From NCBI GenBank assembly GCA_009780135.1, contig WRAP01000007.1:1-64000 (forward strand): DNA of 64,000 nucleotides, in the 5' to 3' direction. Below the pieces are notes generated by a model. It was not told the DNA's origin. It made no database searches and saw nothing but the letters and a program-made list of their open reading frames with translations. Every line of letters starts with the position of its first letter. The stretch's first letter is position 1. The stretch is from Bacillota bacterium (GTDB taxonomy: Bacteria > Bacillota > Clostridia > Christensenellales > Pumilibacteraceae). Of this stretch, positions 51,595 to 63,000 are shown piece after piece. A program made the translations under genes and the position numbers.

Positions 51595-52308
51595 ATGCAA
51601 AAAAGAATAGGGGATAAATTAAAAGTTAAAGTGATTGTGAGTTTTTTGCTTGCAATCACTTTGTTAATAGGGGTGGTTGTGTTTTTAGGGTGTAGTCCTT
51701 CACATGAAAGGTTAGCAAATTTAATAAGCGAATTAAGAGATAACATTTTCGAAGGAGAGAGTGAGAGTTTTAGGGTTTCAATTATAACAGGTGTTCGGGA
51801 AGAGCCATTTTTATTAGATGGCACGAGAGGGCAAACTCAAGATTTTACTCTTATAACTTTAATGCCAAAAGTCGAAATTAGTGGTAGTGTTTCAGTGCGT
51901 GCCAGGATAAACGATACTCTGTATAGCGGTGAGTTTACTAAGCATCCGTTTAGCAATACGCTTAGTGTGGAGTTTCCTGTAAGAGCACCAATATCAAATC
52001 CGGAAATAGTTTTGCATCTAACTTACGGAGGCAAAGAAGAAAATATTGCGGCAAAATCGGTGTTGACTTATCAAATGATAGATTATCAAAAGGCATTGGA
52101 GATTGCCGAAAATAAGTTAAGAAATTCTATTGAAGTATTTAAAGTAGGCGGTGAGTTGCAGTGTGAGATTTTTATTAGACTTATTCCGAACGGTATTGAT
52201 AACGCTGGTGGCTTTCATTGGTATGTGGCATTTATAGGTAGCGATCAAACAATTTTTGCTGTACTAATAGAACCAATTACAATGCAAGTTGTAGCGATAA
52301 GAAATTAG
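51595..52308 (+). CDS. Small lipoprotein of unknown function
   Basis: A 237-residue protein. The signal ends in VVFLGC. The mature part is a beta-rich domain (EISGSVSVRARINDTLYSGEF) followed by a helix-strand end that resembles a PepSY-like or cystatin-like fold (DYQKALEIAENKLRNSIEVF, FHWYVAFIG, PITMQVVAIRN). The fold guess is only by pattern. It ends at a good terminator and is separate from guaB. Confidence 0.65.
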   Translation: MQKRIGDKLKVKVIVSFLLAITLLIGVVVFLGCSPSHERLANLISELRDNIFEGESESFRVSIITGVREEPFLLDGTRGQTQDFTLITLMPKVEISGSVSVRARINDTLYSGEFTKHPFSNTLSVEFPVRAPISNPEIVLHLTYGGKEENIAAKSVLTYQMIDYQKALEIAENKLRNSIEVFKVGGELQCEIFIRLIPNGIDNAGGFHWYVAFIGSDQTIFAVLIEPITMQVVAIRN

Positions 52309-52318
52309 AATACAATTT

Positions 52319-52357
52319 TAAGGCAGCGTAAATAATTAAAATCGCTGCCTTTTTTAG
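52319..52357 (+). terminator. Intrinsic terminator
   Basis: AAGGCAGCG pairs with CGCTGCCTT around a 14-base loop, then TTTT. Confidence 0.9.
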
Positions 52358-52387
52358 TTGCACTTTATTAAAGCAGTTTGATATAAT
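52358..52387 (+). promoter_or_regulatory. Promoter of guaB
   Basis: TTGCAC, 18 bases, TATAAT. The leader is about 45 bases and holds AAGGAA. Confidence 0.65.
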
Positions 52388-52424
52388 GAGATAAGAATTG
52401 CCAAAATTTATGTGCTAATCTTAA

Positions 52425-53945
<1,521 letters not shown>

Positions 53946-53961
53946 AGGTATTATATAAACT

Positions 53962-54720
53962 GTGAAAGAAATTATTGAAGAACATTTGCAAAAACTTGAG
54001 CAAAAAGAAAACATTAAAATTCTTTTTGCGATAGAATCAGGAAGTAGAGCGTGGGGTTTTGCTTCTCCAGATAGTGATTACGATGTTCGCTTTATCTATA
54101 TTCGCCCTCAAACAGAATATCTAAAACTTGAGAAAAGACGGGATGTTATAGAATATATACTAACGGACGAATTAGATATAAATGGTTGGGATTTAGATAA
54201 GGCATTAAAATTATTACACTCATCTAATCCAACTTTGTTTGAGTGGTGTAATTCTCCAATAGTTTATAAGCAAACGGATTTTTTAGCAAAATTAAACGCT
54301 ATAAAAAATAAATACTTTCTTTCAAAAGCAGGATTATATCACTATCTAAATATGGCTTCGGGTAATTATCAAGAATACTTAAAAATAGATGATGTTAAAT
54401 TAAAAAAATATTTTTATGTTTTGCGACCATTACTTGCCTGTGAATTTATATTAGATAAAGGTATATCGCCACCAATGTTATTTCAGGATTTATTATACTA
54501 TTTGCCAAAGTATCTTAGAGTTGCTGTCAATAATTTACTTGATTTAAAAATAAATACTCCCGAAATAACTAAAATCAATAGAATAGATGAACTTAACCAG
54601 TGGATAGAAACAGAGATTAAAAGTTTAGAAACTAGAATATCTAGGATGCCTAAAGTAGAAAAATTAGATATTGAAGAGTTAAACAACATGTTTTTATCAG
54701 AAGTTAATGTATTCGCATAA
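53962..54720 (+). CDS. Nucleotidyltransferase-domain protein (COG3541-type)
   Basis: A 252-residue protein (GTG start, 16 bases after guaB). FAIESGSRAWGFASPDSDYDVRFIYIRP is the diagnostic start, with the GSRxxG and DxD-type metal residues, and GWDLDKALKLLHSSNPTLFEW is the second family block. The family has DNA polymerase beta-like nucleotidyltransferase folds and has been linked to RNA repair loci; the reaction is unknown here. Its position behind guaB suggests cotranscription. Confidence 0.85.
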   Translation: MKEIIEEHLQKLEQKENIKILFAIESGSRAWGFASPDSDYDVRFIYIRPQTEYLKLEKRRDVIEYILTDELDINGWDLDKALKLLHSSNPTLFEWCNSPIVYKQTDFLAKLNAIKNKYFLSKAGLYHYLNMASGNYQEYLKIDDVKLKKYFYVLRPLLACEFILDKGISPPMLFQDLLYYLPKYLRVAVNNLLDLKINTPEITKINRIDELNQWIETEIKSLETRISRMPKVEKLDIEELNNMFLSEVNVFA

Positions 54721-54738
54721 ATAAGGAAAACTTAAAAT

Positions 54739-55812
54739 ATGAAAAAAACTAAAAAATTAAATTCAAAAATTATTATAGCATTGGCAACGATTTTACTTGC
54801 TGTATTTGCAATTATGCCACTGATTGGGTGTGATTTTATTTGGGGATTATTTGAAACAACTTCAATATATAATATACCGCCCGTTGTTTCTCCTCCAGAT
54901 GACGCATTTGACGGTGGTCTTAGAGTAACATTTTTAGATGTAGGTCAAGCTGATGCGGCAGTTGTACAATTTCCCGAAGGACAAAAAATGCTTATTGATG
55001 CAGGAAGATGGAATTTAACTCATAACCGTTTTAGGCAAGATGTCAGAGCATTTTTTCCGATAGGTCAAAGAATGCAGTTTGATTGGTTTATTGCAACTCA
55101 TAGCCATGCCGATCATATCGGCAGTGCTGCTTACATAGTACAAAACAGTTATATTCAAAATGTTATCAGAACAAAAACATTTACAAATGATGAGATTGCA
55201 AGTGGAGCATATAGAGAATTTGGCATTCCGGAAGGTGAGGCAAGACTGCACGAAACTGCAACACATCGTAATTTGGTAACAGCATTACAAACTTCAACTT
55301 GGCATGACGGAACAGATACTAATATTTATATTCCAAGAGCCGGCAAGTATTTTTATGTAGGTAACACTCCCGAAACCCGTGCCAGAGTAACTTTTTATAG
55401 TCCTACAACGCATCGCTATAGTGGAGCTGTTGCACAAATAAACCGTTATAGTACAATTTTCTGCATCTACTTTAACGGCAGGCGTATTATGTTTACGGGT
55501 GATAGTTATGTGTATAACGAAAATAATATTATGAACAGCCTTCCCACAAATATTGATGTATTAGATGTTAGTCATCACGGTTCTAACACAAGTACAGGCG
55601 AAGCGTTTGTTAATAGACTAAATCCAACTTACGCTATTATTCAAGTTGGCACAACTGCTACAGGCAATAGCTACCACCACCCGCATCATGTAGTTCTAAA
55701 TCGCTTAACTGCAGTAAATGCCACAGTCTACCGTACTGATATGCACGGAGCAATCGTTGTAGATATTAGTGTATGCGGAACACATTTACAAGTTTCTCCG
55801 AGTAGAATTTAA
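54739..55812 (+). CDS. Exported lipoprotein with ComEC-like metallo-beta-lactamase fold
   Basis: A 357-residue protein with signal and lipobox LIGC. The mature part is a metallo-hydrolase of the ComEC C-terminal type: VTFLDVGQADAAVVQF, IATHSHADHIGS (HxHxDH), MFTGDS, LDVSHHGSNTST and an ending with AIIQVGTTATGNSYHHP. In ComEC this domain is joined to a DNA channel; here it is separate and lipid-anchored, probably a secreted phosphodiesterase or nuclease. The membrane channel part is absent from this window. A ribosome-binding site (AAGGAAAAC) is present. Confidence 0.88.
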   Translation: MKKTKKLNSKIIIALATILLAVFAIMPLIGCDFIWGLFETTSIYNIPPVVSPPDDAFDGGLRVTFLDVGQADAAVVQFPEGQKMLIDAGRWNLTHNRFRQDVRAFFPIGQRMQFDWFIATHSHADHIGSAAYIVQNSYIQNVIRTKTFTNDEIASGAYREFGIPEGEARLHETATHRNLVTALQTSTWHDGTDTNIYIPRAGKYFYVGNTPETRARVTFYSPTTHRYSGAVAQINRYSTIFCIYFNGRRIMFTGDSYVYNENNIMNSLPTNIDVLDVSHHGSNTSTGEAFVNRLNPTYAIIQVGTTATGNSYHHPHHVVLNRLTAVNATVYRTDMHGAIVVDISVCGTHLQVSPSRI

Positions 55813-55828
55813 AATAGTTCATATTTAT

Positions 55829-55861
55829 AAAAAAAGCTCATAGAAATATGAGCTTTTTTTA
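55829..55861. terminator. Bidirectional terminator
   Basis: AAAAAAAGCTCATA pairs with TATGAGCTTTTTTT around GAAA. It lies between the convergent lipoprotein and pdaA genes. Confidence 0.9.
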
Positions 55862-55899
55862 TTCTTTGTGATTAGGTGTATTTTTATAAAGATTATTTT

Positions 55900-56724
55900 C
55901 TAAAAATTTCCTGCACTATATCCGGCTTGTTGCATTTGTGGTATTAGTTGGCGGAGCATTTTTGGTGTGCCTGCGTTTGTTATGTGTAGTAAGATAATTG
56001 CTCCGTCGTGTAGACGGCTTGTTATTTTATCTGCTGATTTTTTAGCATCGATTTCTTCCTTGCCCCAATCTACTATAGCAATGCTCCACATCATACATTT
56101 TAGATTTTGCTCCTTTGTAGCCTCTAAAGTTCGTTTGCAAAATCTACCTTTAGGAGGTCTAAAAAATCTTAAATCACTGCTTCCACTAAATGCTTCTTTA
56201 TATTTAATATCAAAATCAGCGATGTCTTTTGTTATTGCTTCGTTGCTAAGCATTGGTAAATCTTTGTGTTTGTCGGTGTGGTTGCCGATTTCGTGACCCT
56301 CAACTAGCATGCGTTTAATTAAAGCTTCTTCTTTAATATAATTTCCGCATAAAAAGAACACACCTTTAATATTGTGTTCTTTTAATATATCTAAAACTTC
56401 TGCTGTGTAGCCCGCTTCATAGCCTAAATCAAATGTAAAGTACACCTTTTTCATGTCTTCAGCTTGTTCATTTTCTCTTGGCATAACAAACATTCCGCCA
56501 AAGTCTTCTAGCATTTTAGCACCATTTTTAGGAGGTTCCGGAGTGCGTCCTTCTTTATTAGGAGTTACTCCCCAGCTAATGGCTTCACCGCTACTCTCTA
56601 TAGCATAAGACCAATGAGTATGAATACTTATAGCAACAAGTAAGCCAACTAAAGCTATTGCTACAATCGCAAAAATCGCAACAACCTTGCGACTCTGTCT
56701 TTTTACATAAGAATTATTTTTCAT
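55900..56724 (-). CDS. pdaA: PdaA-type polysaccharide deacetylase (spore cortex muramic-delta-lactam synthesis)
   Basis: A 274-residue protein with one N-terminal membrane anchor (residues 13-32) and an NodB-homology domain: VYFTFDLGYEAGYTAEVLDIL, GVFFLCGNYI, GHEIGNHTDKHKDLP, FFRPPKGRF and the C-terminal GAIILLHITNAG. The GYEAGYT block and the WSIAIVDWGKEE stretch are typical of PdaA rather than of chitin deacetylases. PdaA removes acetyl groups from muramic acid in spore peptidoglycan. The TFDLGY motif has Leu where TFDDGY/TFDNGY is usual. Confidence 0.88.
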   Translation of the reverse strand: MKNNSYVKRQSRKVVAIFAIVAIALVGLLVAISIHTHWSYAIESSGEAISWGVTPNKEGRTPEPPKNGAKMLEDFGGMFVMPRENEQAEDMKKVYFTFDLGYEAGYTAEVLDILKEHNIKGVFFLCGNYIKEEALIKRMLVEGHEIGNHTDKHKDLPMLSNEAITKDIADFDIKYKEAFSGSSDLRFFRPPKGRFCKRTLEATKEQNLKCMMWSIAIVDWGKEEIDAKKSADKITSRLHDGAIILLHITNAGTPKMLRQLIPQMQQAGYSAGNF

Positions 56725-56821
56725 AAAAGTAGTGTGTTAAAAGCTGTCAAAAATTATACTAAAAATTCTTTACAAAACACATACACTATGCTAACATATA
56801 TACTGGGAGGCGGTATACTAG

Positions 56822-57406
56822 TTGATAGAATCCGTTTTGATTGTTGCCCAAAGCGACAACGCTGTAGAGTTTTTAAAGGAAATTTTGCAAGCAGCCTCGA
56901 TTAGAAACATTACCGCTAAACATAATTGTGCCGATGCAAGACAAGCTCTTATTGATAGAGATTTTGATTTAGTGATAATAAATGCACCGCTCACTGATGA
57001 GACAGGCGAAAGGCTGGCTAAACAAATTGCCGCAAGAGGTGCAAGTCAGGTTATACTTGTCGTAAAGTTAGAACACTTCGATGCGGTAGCTGCCGCAAGC
57101 GAGAACGATGGCGTTTTATGTGTTCCTAAGCCCATTAACCGAACGAATTTTTGGGCAGTTTTGTCGCTTGCAAAGTCTAGCCACAGTCGGCTACTTCAAA
57201 TGGAGAATGAGAATGCCAAGCTAAAACGCAAGATAGAAGACATTCGTATTATAGATAGAGCCAAATGTGCAATGATAGAGCATAAGGGGATAACAGAGCA
57301 AGAGGCCCATCGTTACATTGAAAAGCAATCTATGGATAAAAGGATTTCTAAAAGAGATGTGGCAATTGAGGTATTGGAGGAGTTAGGGCTTGATGCTAAC
57401 GCATAA
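56822..57406 (+). CDS. ANTAR-domain response-regulator-like protein
   Basis: A 194-residue protein from TTG 56822 with GGGAGG 11 bases upstream. The N-terminal part is a receiver-like domain (SVLIVAQSDNAVEFL, FDLVIINAPLTDE) whose usual phosphorylation Asp is not obvious (DLVIINAPL has Asn at the site). After a coiled segment (ENENAKLKRKIEDIR) comes an ANTAR domain: RAKCAMIEHKGITEQEAHRYIEKQSMDKRIS. ANTAR proteins bind two-hairpin RNA motifs and prevent transcription termination. No histidine kinase is adjacent. Confidence 0.85.
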   Translation: MIESVLIVAQSDNAVEFLKEILQAASIRNITAKHNCADARQALIDRDFDLVIINAPLTDETGERLAKQIAARGASQVILVVKLEHFDAVAAASENDGVLCVPKPINRTNFWAVLSLAKSSHSRLLQMENENAKLKRKIEDIRIIDRAKCAMIEHKGITEQEAHRYIEKQSMDKRISKRDVAIEVLEELGLDANA

Positions 57407-57411
57407 TTAAA

Positions 57412-57521
57412 AATGAAAAATAAGGTAAGTGAGAAATTTAGAACTTATAAAAACCTTAAATGAAAAGCAGTATTATAAAAAGATAAAAAACAATCAGTTC
57501 TCATTTGCCTCATTTTTCATT
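57412..57521. repeat. Long intergenic inverted repeat
   Basis: The arms at 57412-57435 and 57498-57521 (24 bases, about 21 matching in inverted orientation; core TGAAAAATRAGGYAARTGAGAA) enclose 62 bases. It lies between the ANTAR gene and the FtsQ-like gene. Confidence 0.65.
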
Positions 57522-57529
57522 GAAATACT

Positions 57530-58360
57530 ATGACAAAGAAAAAACGCTTAATAATAATATTCTCGGCTTTATTGGCTCTAACTGCACTAATTATAATAAA
57601 CAGTGCAGTATTTTCGGTGCGGAGTGTAAATGCTAATGCTTTAAATGAATCATCTAATAATGAAAGCGTGCTAAGAATTAACGACCTTATAGCTAATAAT
57701 CACGGAATTAGAATGGGTAGCAGTATTTTTATGCTTAATGAAGAGCGTACGATAGAGGCTGTTACACGAAATATTTTGGAGCAAGACGGTGCAGTTGCTA
57801 ATTTTGAAATTAGAAGTTTAGAGAGAATTTTTCCTAACAGAATAGTTGTTCATTATGTGTTGCTACTCCCATACTTTTATATAGAAACAGTAGTAGGAGC
57901 AGATGTAAAAGTGTTTTCTAATAACGGCACTCTTATTGATATTTTGCCTATTTTAGAGGCACAAAGACAGGGAGCGATTAGATTAGATATTAGAGGACAG
58001 CTTTTGAGTTTAGAGCGGGGTAGCCGATTTGAAACAGACTACCCAAGAGATACAACCCGCTTTTTTGCTGTAATAGATGCGTTTGAAAGAATGTACCATC
58101 ATTTTTATATGCGACATGAAGATATAAGTATGGATTTTAGATATGTAGATATTTCTGATCCCCGTGCAATATTTCTTCGTATGTTGCCTGGTGTAAAAAT
58201 GGAAATTAGAAATGAAACAAATTTTATAGAGTATTTTAGACATGGTTTTAGTGTTTATAGACATTTAAGGAGATATGATTCAGATAGGACTTTAAGTGGC
58301 AGAATTAGACCTTATAGAACAGCAACAGGAGAATTTAGGATAGTATATTCAGAAGAATAA
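57530..58360 (+). CDS. FtsQ/DivIB-like cell-division protein
   Basis: A 276-residue protein with an N-terminal anchor (residues 6-26) and a POTRA-like domain: FSVRSVNANAL, then INDLIANNHGIRMGSSIFMLNE, then FEIRSLERIFPNRIVVHYVLLLPYFYIE. This is the usual FtsQ pattern (strand, helix, xxGxxhhhh, helix, strand pair with FPN). The beta domain and C-terminal region are less conserved (MRHEDISMDFRYVDIS). FtsQ/DivIB joins the FtsL/FtsB complex that activates septal wall synthesis. The ATG has no ribosome-binding site. Confidence 0.7.
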   Translation: MTKKKRLIIIFSALLALTALIIINSAVFSVRSVNANALNESSNNESVLRINDLIANNHGIRMGSSIFMLNEERTIEAVTRNILEQDGAVANFEIRSLERIFPNRIVVHYVLLLPYFYIETVVGADVKVFSNNGTLIDILPILEAQRQGAIRLDIRGQLLSLERGSRFETDYPRDTTRFFAVIDAFERMYHHFYMRHEDISMDFRYVDISDPRAIFLRMLPGVKMEIRNETNFIEYFRHGFSVYRHLRRYDSDRTLSGRIRPYRTATGEFRIVYSEE

Positions 58361-58393
58361 CATAGCTATTAAAGAATAGATGATATTATATCA

Positions 58394-58422
58394 TTTGTGC
58401 TTTATAAATTTTTGCACATAAT
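58394..58422 (+). promoter_or_regulatory. Promoter of spoVB, leaderless geometry
   Basis: TTTGTG, 17 bases, CATAAT; six bases later ATG 58429. No ribosome-binding site. Confidence 0.5.
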
Positions 58423-58428
58423 ATATAT

Positions 58429-60012
58429 ATGAGCCGTGTTCTTCGTGGTGCTACAATACTTGCCATTACTGCCCTTGTTGCTAAAATAATAGGGGTGCTT
58501 TATCGTATTCCGCTAACTAATATTGTAGGTAGCGGTGGTATTGGATTGTATCAGATGATTTTTCCGCTATATGTGTTACTATTAACAATTTCTAGTGGGG
58601 GATTGCCTGTTGCAATTTCTAAAGTTGTGGCAAGTAGAATTGCGGTTGGCGATGAAATTGGTGCTAAACGAGTTCTAAAATTAAGTATAATATCACTTAC
58701 TAGTATTGGGTTTGTATTAGCATTAACGCTCTTTTTTTTGCGTGATGTTATTGCTAGATTGCAAGGTAACGACATGGCATCGCTTGGATATATGGCAATA
58801 GCTCCGGCTATTGTATTTGTATGTATAATAGCTAGTTTTAGAGGATACTTTCAAGGGCGACAAAATATGTTGCCAAGTAGTATAAGTCAACTAACAGAGC
58901 AAATTATAAAAGCAGGAGTTGGGATTGGTTTAGCATATTGGTTATTGCCTAGGGGTATAGAATTTGCAGTTTTCGGTGCACTATTAGGTGTTTCAATCAG
59001 TGAAGTAGTTACAGCGTTTATATTGTGGATGCAGTATTTGTATGATAATAAAAAAAATATGCATTTGAAAAACAGCTCTAATATAGGGGCAATCATTAGT
59101 AGTTCGCAAAAATCTCGCACTATTATAAAAGAAATCTATTTAATCGCAATCCCAGTAACGCTTGGCTCCCTTGTAATGCCACTTATGGGGCTTATAGATA
59201 GCATAATAGTTATCAATTTACTAACTAACGCAGGCACTACAACAGCGACTGCTACAAGCTACTACGGAATACTAACAGGTCCTGTTGGCACACTTCTAAA
59301 TATGCCAACCGTTATAACATTATCATTTGCAATCGCATTATTGCCAAAAATTTCGGAAAGCATAACAAAAAAGCAAAATCCCGAAAAATATATCTCGCAA
59401 TGTTTAAAGTGGTGTATAATACTAAGCTTTGTCGCAACAGCATTTTTAGCCGTGTTTGCTAGTCCTATATTAAGTTTATTATATAGAGGCGGACTAACAG
59501 CAGACGAACTAACACTAGCCACAAACCTACTAATATTAGGAAGCGTTTCGGTTATTTTTGTAAGTATTTTGCAAGTAGCAACGGCTGTATTGCAAGGAGC
59601 GGGCAAGCCCCATCGTCCCGCTATCAATTTAGCAGTTGGAGCAATTTTTAAAGTCGTGCTAACAATAATATTACTTCCGCATATAGGAGTTTTTGGAGCG
59701 ATTATAGCAACGGTAGTATGTTATGCCATAACTTGCTTATTAGATGTGTTAGCGATGCGAAAAATCGTTCCATTAAATCTCAATATAAAAAAAACACTTC
59801 TAGTGCCACTTCTTGCCACAGCAACATTTATAGCAATTGCCATCATATTAAAACTACTTCTCGCTCCACATGTCAATCAAATTTTAGCTCTAATAATATC
59901 GATAATCATTGCAACAACTGTGTTTTTTGCCATTCTAATAGTCTTAAAAGCTCTGACAAAAGAAGAATTATCGTTGCTATCAGCATTCAAAAAAACAAAA
60001 CCTTATTCTTGA
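58429..60012 (+). CDS. spoVB: SpoVB-type lipid flippase (MOP superfamily)
   Basis: A 527-residue, about 14-helix membrane protein. [25 protein letters not shown], then [27 protein letters not shown], and [19 protein letters not shown] are SpoVB signatures. The protein belongs to the MurJ/Wzx superfamily and flips lipid-linked peptidoglycan precursors for the spore cortex; close homologues also serve vegetative cells. The stop codon overlaps the stop of the convergent activase gene by ten bases. Confidence 0.9.
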   Translation: MSRVLRGATILAITALVAKIIGVLYRIPLTNIVGSGGIGLYQMIFPLYVLLLTISSGGLPVAISKVVASRIAVGDEIGAKRVLKLSIISLTSIGFVLALTLFFLRDVIARLQGNDMASLGYMAIAPAIVFVCIIASFRGYFQGRQNMLPSSISQLTEQIIKAGVGIGLAYWLLPRGIEFAVFGALLGVSISEVVTAFILWMQYLYDNKKNMHLKNSSNIGAIISSSQKSRTIIKEIYLIAIPVTLGSLVMPLMGLIDSIIVINLLTNAGTTTATATSYYGILTGPVGTLLNMPTVITLSFAIALLPKISESITKKQNPEKYISQCLKWCIILSFVATAFLAVFASPILSLLYRGGLTADELTLATNLLILGSVSVIFVSILQVATAVLQGAGKPHRPAINLAVGAIFKVVLTIILLPHIGVFGAIIATVVCYAITCLLDVLAMRKIVPLNLNIKKTLLVPLLATATFIAIAIILKLLLAPHVNQILALIISIIIATTVFFAILIVLKALTKEELSLLSAFKKTKPYS

Positions 60013-63000
60013 AGATTTTTATGTGCTGTATTCATCATTAGTTTTATGCGGTTAATTTGGTTTACTTCGCTGGCACCTGGGTCGTAGTCTATGGCTACAA
60101 TGTTGGCTAGAGGGTAGTGTGTTTTTAATACCTTCATAACACCTTTGCCAGTTACATGGTTTGGTAAACATGCAAAAGGCTGCACACAAGCGATGTTAGG
60201 AGTGCCACTATGAATAAGTTCTAGCATTTCAGCAGTTAAAAACCAGCCCTCGCCGGCAAGGTTGCCTAGCGATACAATCTTACTGGCTTCTTTTGCCATT
60301 TTAGTTATATGTGTGGGTACTCCGAACTTTGTGCCTTTAAGAGCTTTATACATAGGTTTTTTAAGATGCTCTACTATAGTAATATATATGTTGCTTTTTA
60401 ATTTTTTAAGCCAAGTGCCGTCTAATAGCTTGTATTTTATAGTATCGTTATAAAAGCAATACAAGAAGAAATCTAATAAATCTGGCATAACGGCTTCGCC
60501 ACCCTCAGCTTCTATTAAATCTACAATATGATTATTGGCACCAGGATGAAATTTAACTAAAATCTCACCGACAACACCAACTTTTGGTTTAATGATTTTT
60601 TTAGTTGGCAATTCATCAAATTCCTTTACTATAGCAAAAATGTTTTTAGCAAAATCCTTTTTACCATTTTTTTTACTGACTGCCTTTTTGCAAATATAAC
60701 TCCATTTTTTATATAGTGCATTTGTACTGCCTGCTATTGCTTCGTAAGGGCGTACTTTATATAATAACCGCATAAGTAGGTCGCCATAAATTACGCTGCG
60801 GATAAGACCTATCATAAATGGAATTGTCATTTTAAAACCTGGATTTTTTTCTAATCCAGCAAAATTTAAGCTGATAATTGGGATATGTTCTAAGCCGCTT
60901 TCGGCAAAGGCTTTTCTTAATAACGGAATATAATTAGTTGCTCTACAGCCACCGCCTGTTTGAGTAAGCATAACGGCGGTTTTTTCTAGATTATATTTGC
61001 CGCTTAAGAGGGCATCCATAACTTGCCCAAGGGATAGAATGGTAGGGTAGCAAGCATCATGATTTACATATTTTAGCCCGACATCTAGTGCTGTTTTAGT
61101 TTCGGGTAATACTTCTAGTTTATAGCCGCTACCTTTAATACCACCCTCTAAAATATTTAAATGGATAGGGGAAATTTGCGGTGCAATAATAGTGTATTTA
61201 TCACGCATCTTTGTCGTAAATAAAATGCGTTTTTTAGATTGAGGAACAGTGGATACAATAATATTTTTTTGTTTCCGTTCGTTTATAAGTGCTAAAAGAC
61301 TTCTAATTCGGATTTTAGCGGCACCAAGCGAATTAACCTCATCTATTTTTATGGTAGTATATGGCTTGCCTGTTGCGGAAAGTAGTTCTGCAACTTGGTC
61401 TGTTGTAACGGCATCTAATCCGCAACCAAAGCTGTTTAATTGTACTAAATCTAGGTTGTTACTTTTTCGCACAAAGTCGGCAGCAGCGTACAGTCTAGAG
61501 TGATACATCCATTGGTCCATAACCCTAAGAGGGCGAGGGACTGTGGTATTGTGGCTAATAGCATCTTCGGTTAGTATGGCTAGTCCAAAGGAATTTATCA
61601 TCTCAGGGATGCCGTGATTAACTTCGTGATCTAGATGATAAGGTCTACCTGCTAGCACAATACCGTGAGCATTATTTTTTTCTATCCACTCTAAAACTCG
61701 TCTGCCTTCTTTAGCAATATCTTCTTTAAAATTTTTATCCTCTAAAGTGGCTAACTTAATTGCTTTAGCAATTTCGCTTTTTGGAATATCTTTTAACTCC
61801 TCAGCTAGTCTTTTAACTAGTCGTTTAGGATTATTATACGGGATAAACGGTGCTATAAACTTTATTTTTTTATTTCCTAGCGTTTCGTCCATATTGTTGC
61901 GGATAACTTCGGGGTATGTGCCGACAACAGGGCAGTTATAATGATTATCTGCTTTTGGTTGTTCTTTTTGCTCATATGGAATACAAGGATAAAATATAGT
62001 TGTGTGCCTCTCTTTTACAAGAGATTCTATATGACCATGCACTAATTTAGCTGGATAGCAAACGGATTCGCTAGGCATACTTTCTATGCCCATATCATAA
62101 ATTTCTCTAGTAGAATGCGGGCTTAATTCAACTCGGTAACCTAATTTAGTAAAAAATGTGTGCCAAAATGGATAGTTTTCAAATAGATTTAGCACTCTTG
62201 GTATACCTATTCTGCCTCGTTTTGCGTTTGATAATTCTAACGGCTTATAATACTCAAAGCATCTATCATATTTATATCTAAACATATTGGGCGGTAGGTT
62301 TTCGACTAACTTTGTGCTGTCGCCTTTAGTGCCGAGTGCTTTTTCGCAACGGTTATTAGTTATGTATTTTTCGTTGTTGCCAAAATCACTAATTGTAAGT
62401 AAACATTTATTTTCGCATTTACCACATCGCACAGTAGTTTTTTTAACCGATAGATTAAGAAGGGTTTGTTTGTCAATAATAGTAGATTTTTTTGATACGC
62501 TTGTGTGTGTGTTTCTGATGATATAATTATTCCTAGATAAAATCGCACTACCGTATGCGCCCATAAGTCCCGCTAAGTCGGGGCGAACAACTTCTCTACC
62601 ACTCACTAACTCTAAAGCACGCAAAACACTTTCATTTAAGAATGTTCCACCTTGTACCATAACCTTTTCGCCCATTTGGCTAGGCTCACGCAATTTTATA
62701 ACCTTAAATAAAGCATTTTTAACAACGCTATAAGCTAGTCCCGCACTAATATCGCTAACACTCGCACCTTCTTTTTGAGCTTGCTTAACTCGGCTATTCA
62801 TAAACACAGTGCATCTAGTACCCAAATCCACAGGAGCAGTAGCCTCAACACCTTTTATCGCAAACTCACTAGCTGATAACGACAAACTCTCGGCAAAGGT
62901 TTCTATAAAGCTACCGCAACCGCTAGAGCAAGCCTCATTTAATAAAATCTCCGTAATTGTGCCGCTTTCTAACTTTAGACACTTCATATCTTGTCCGCCA

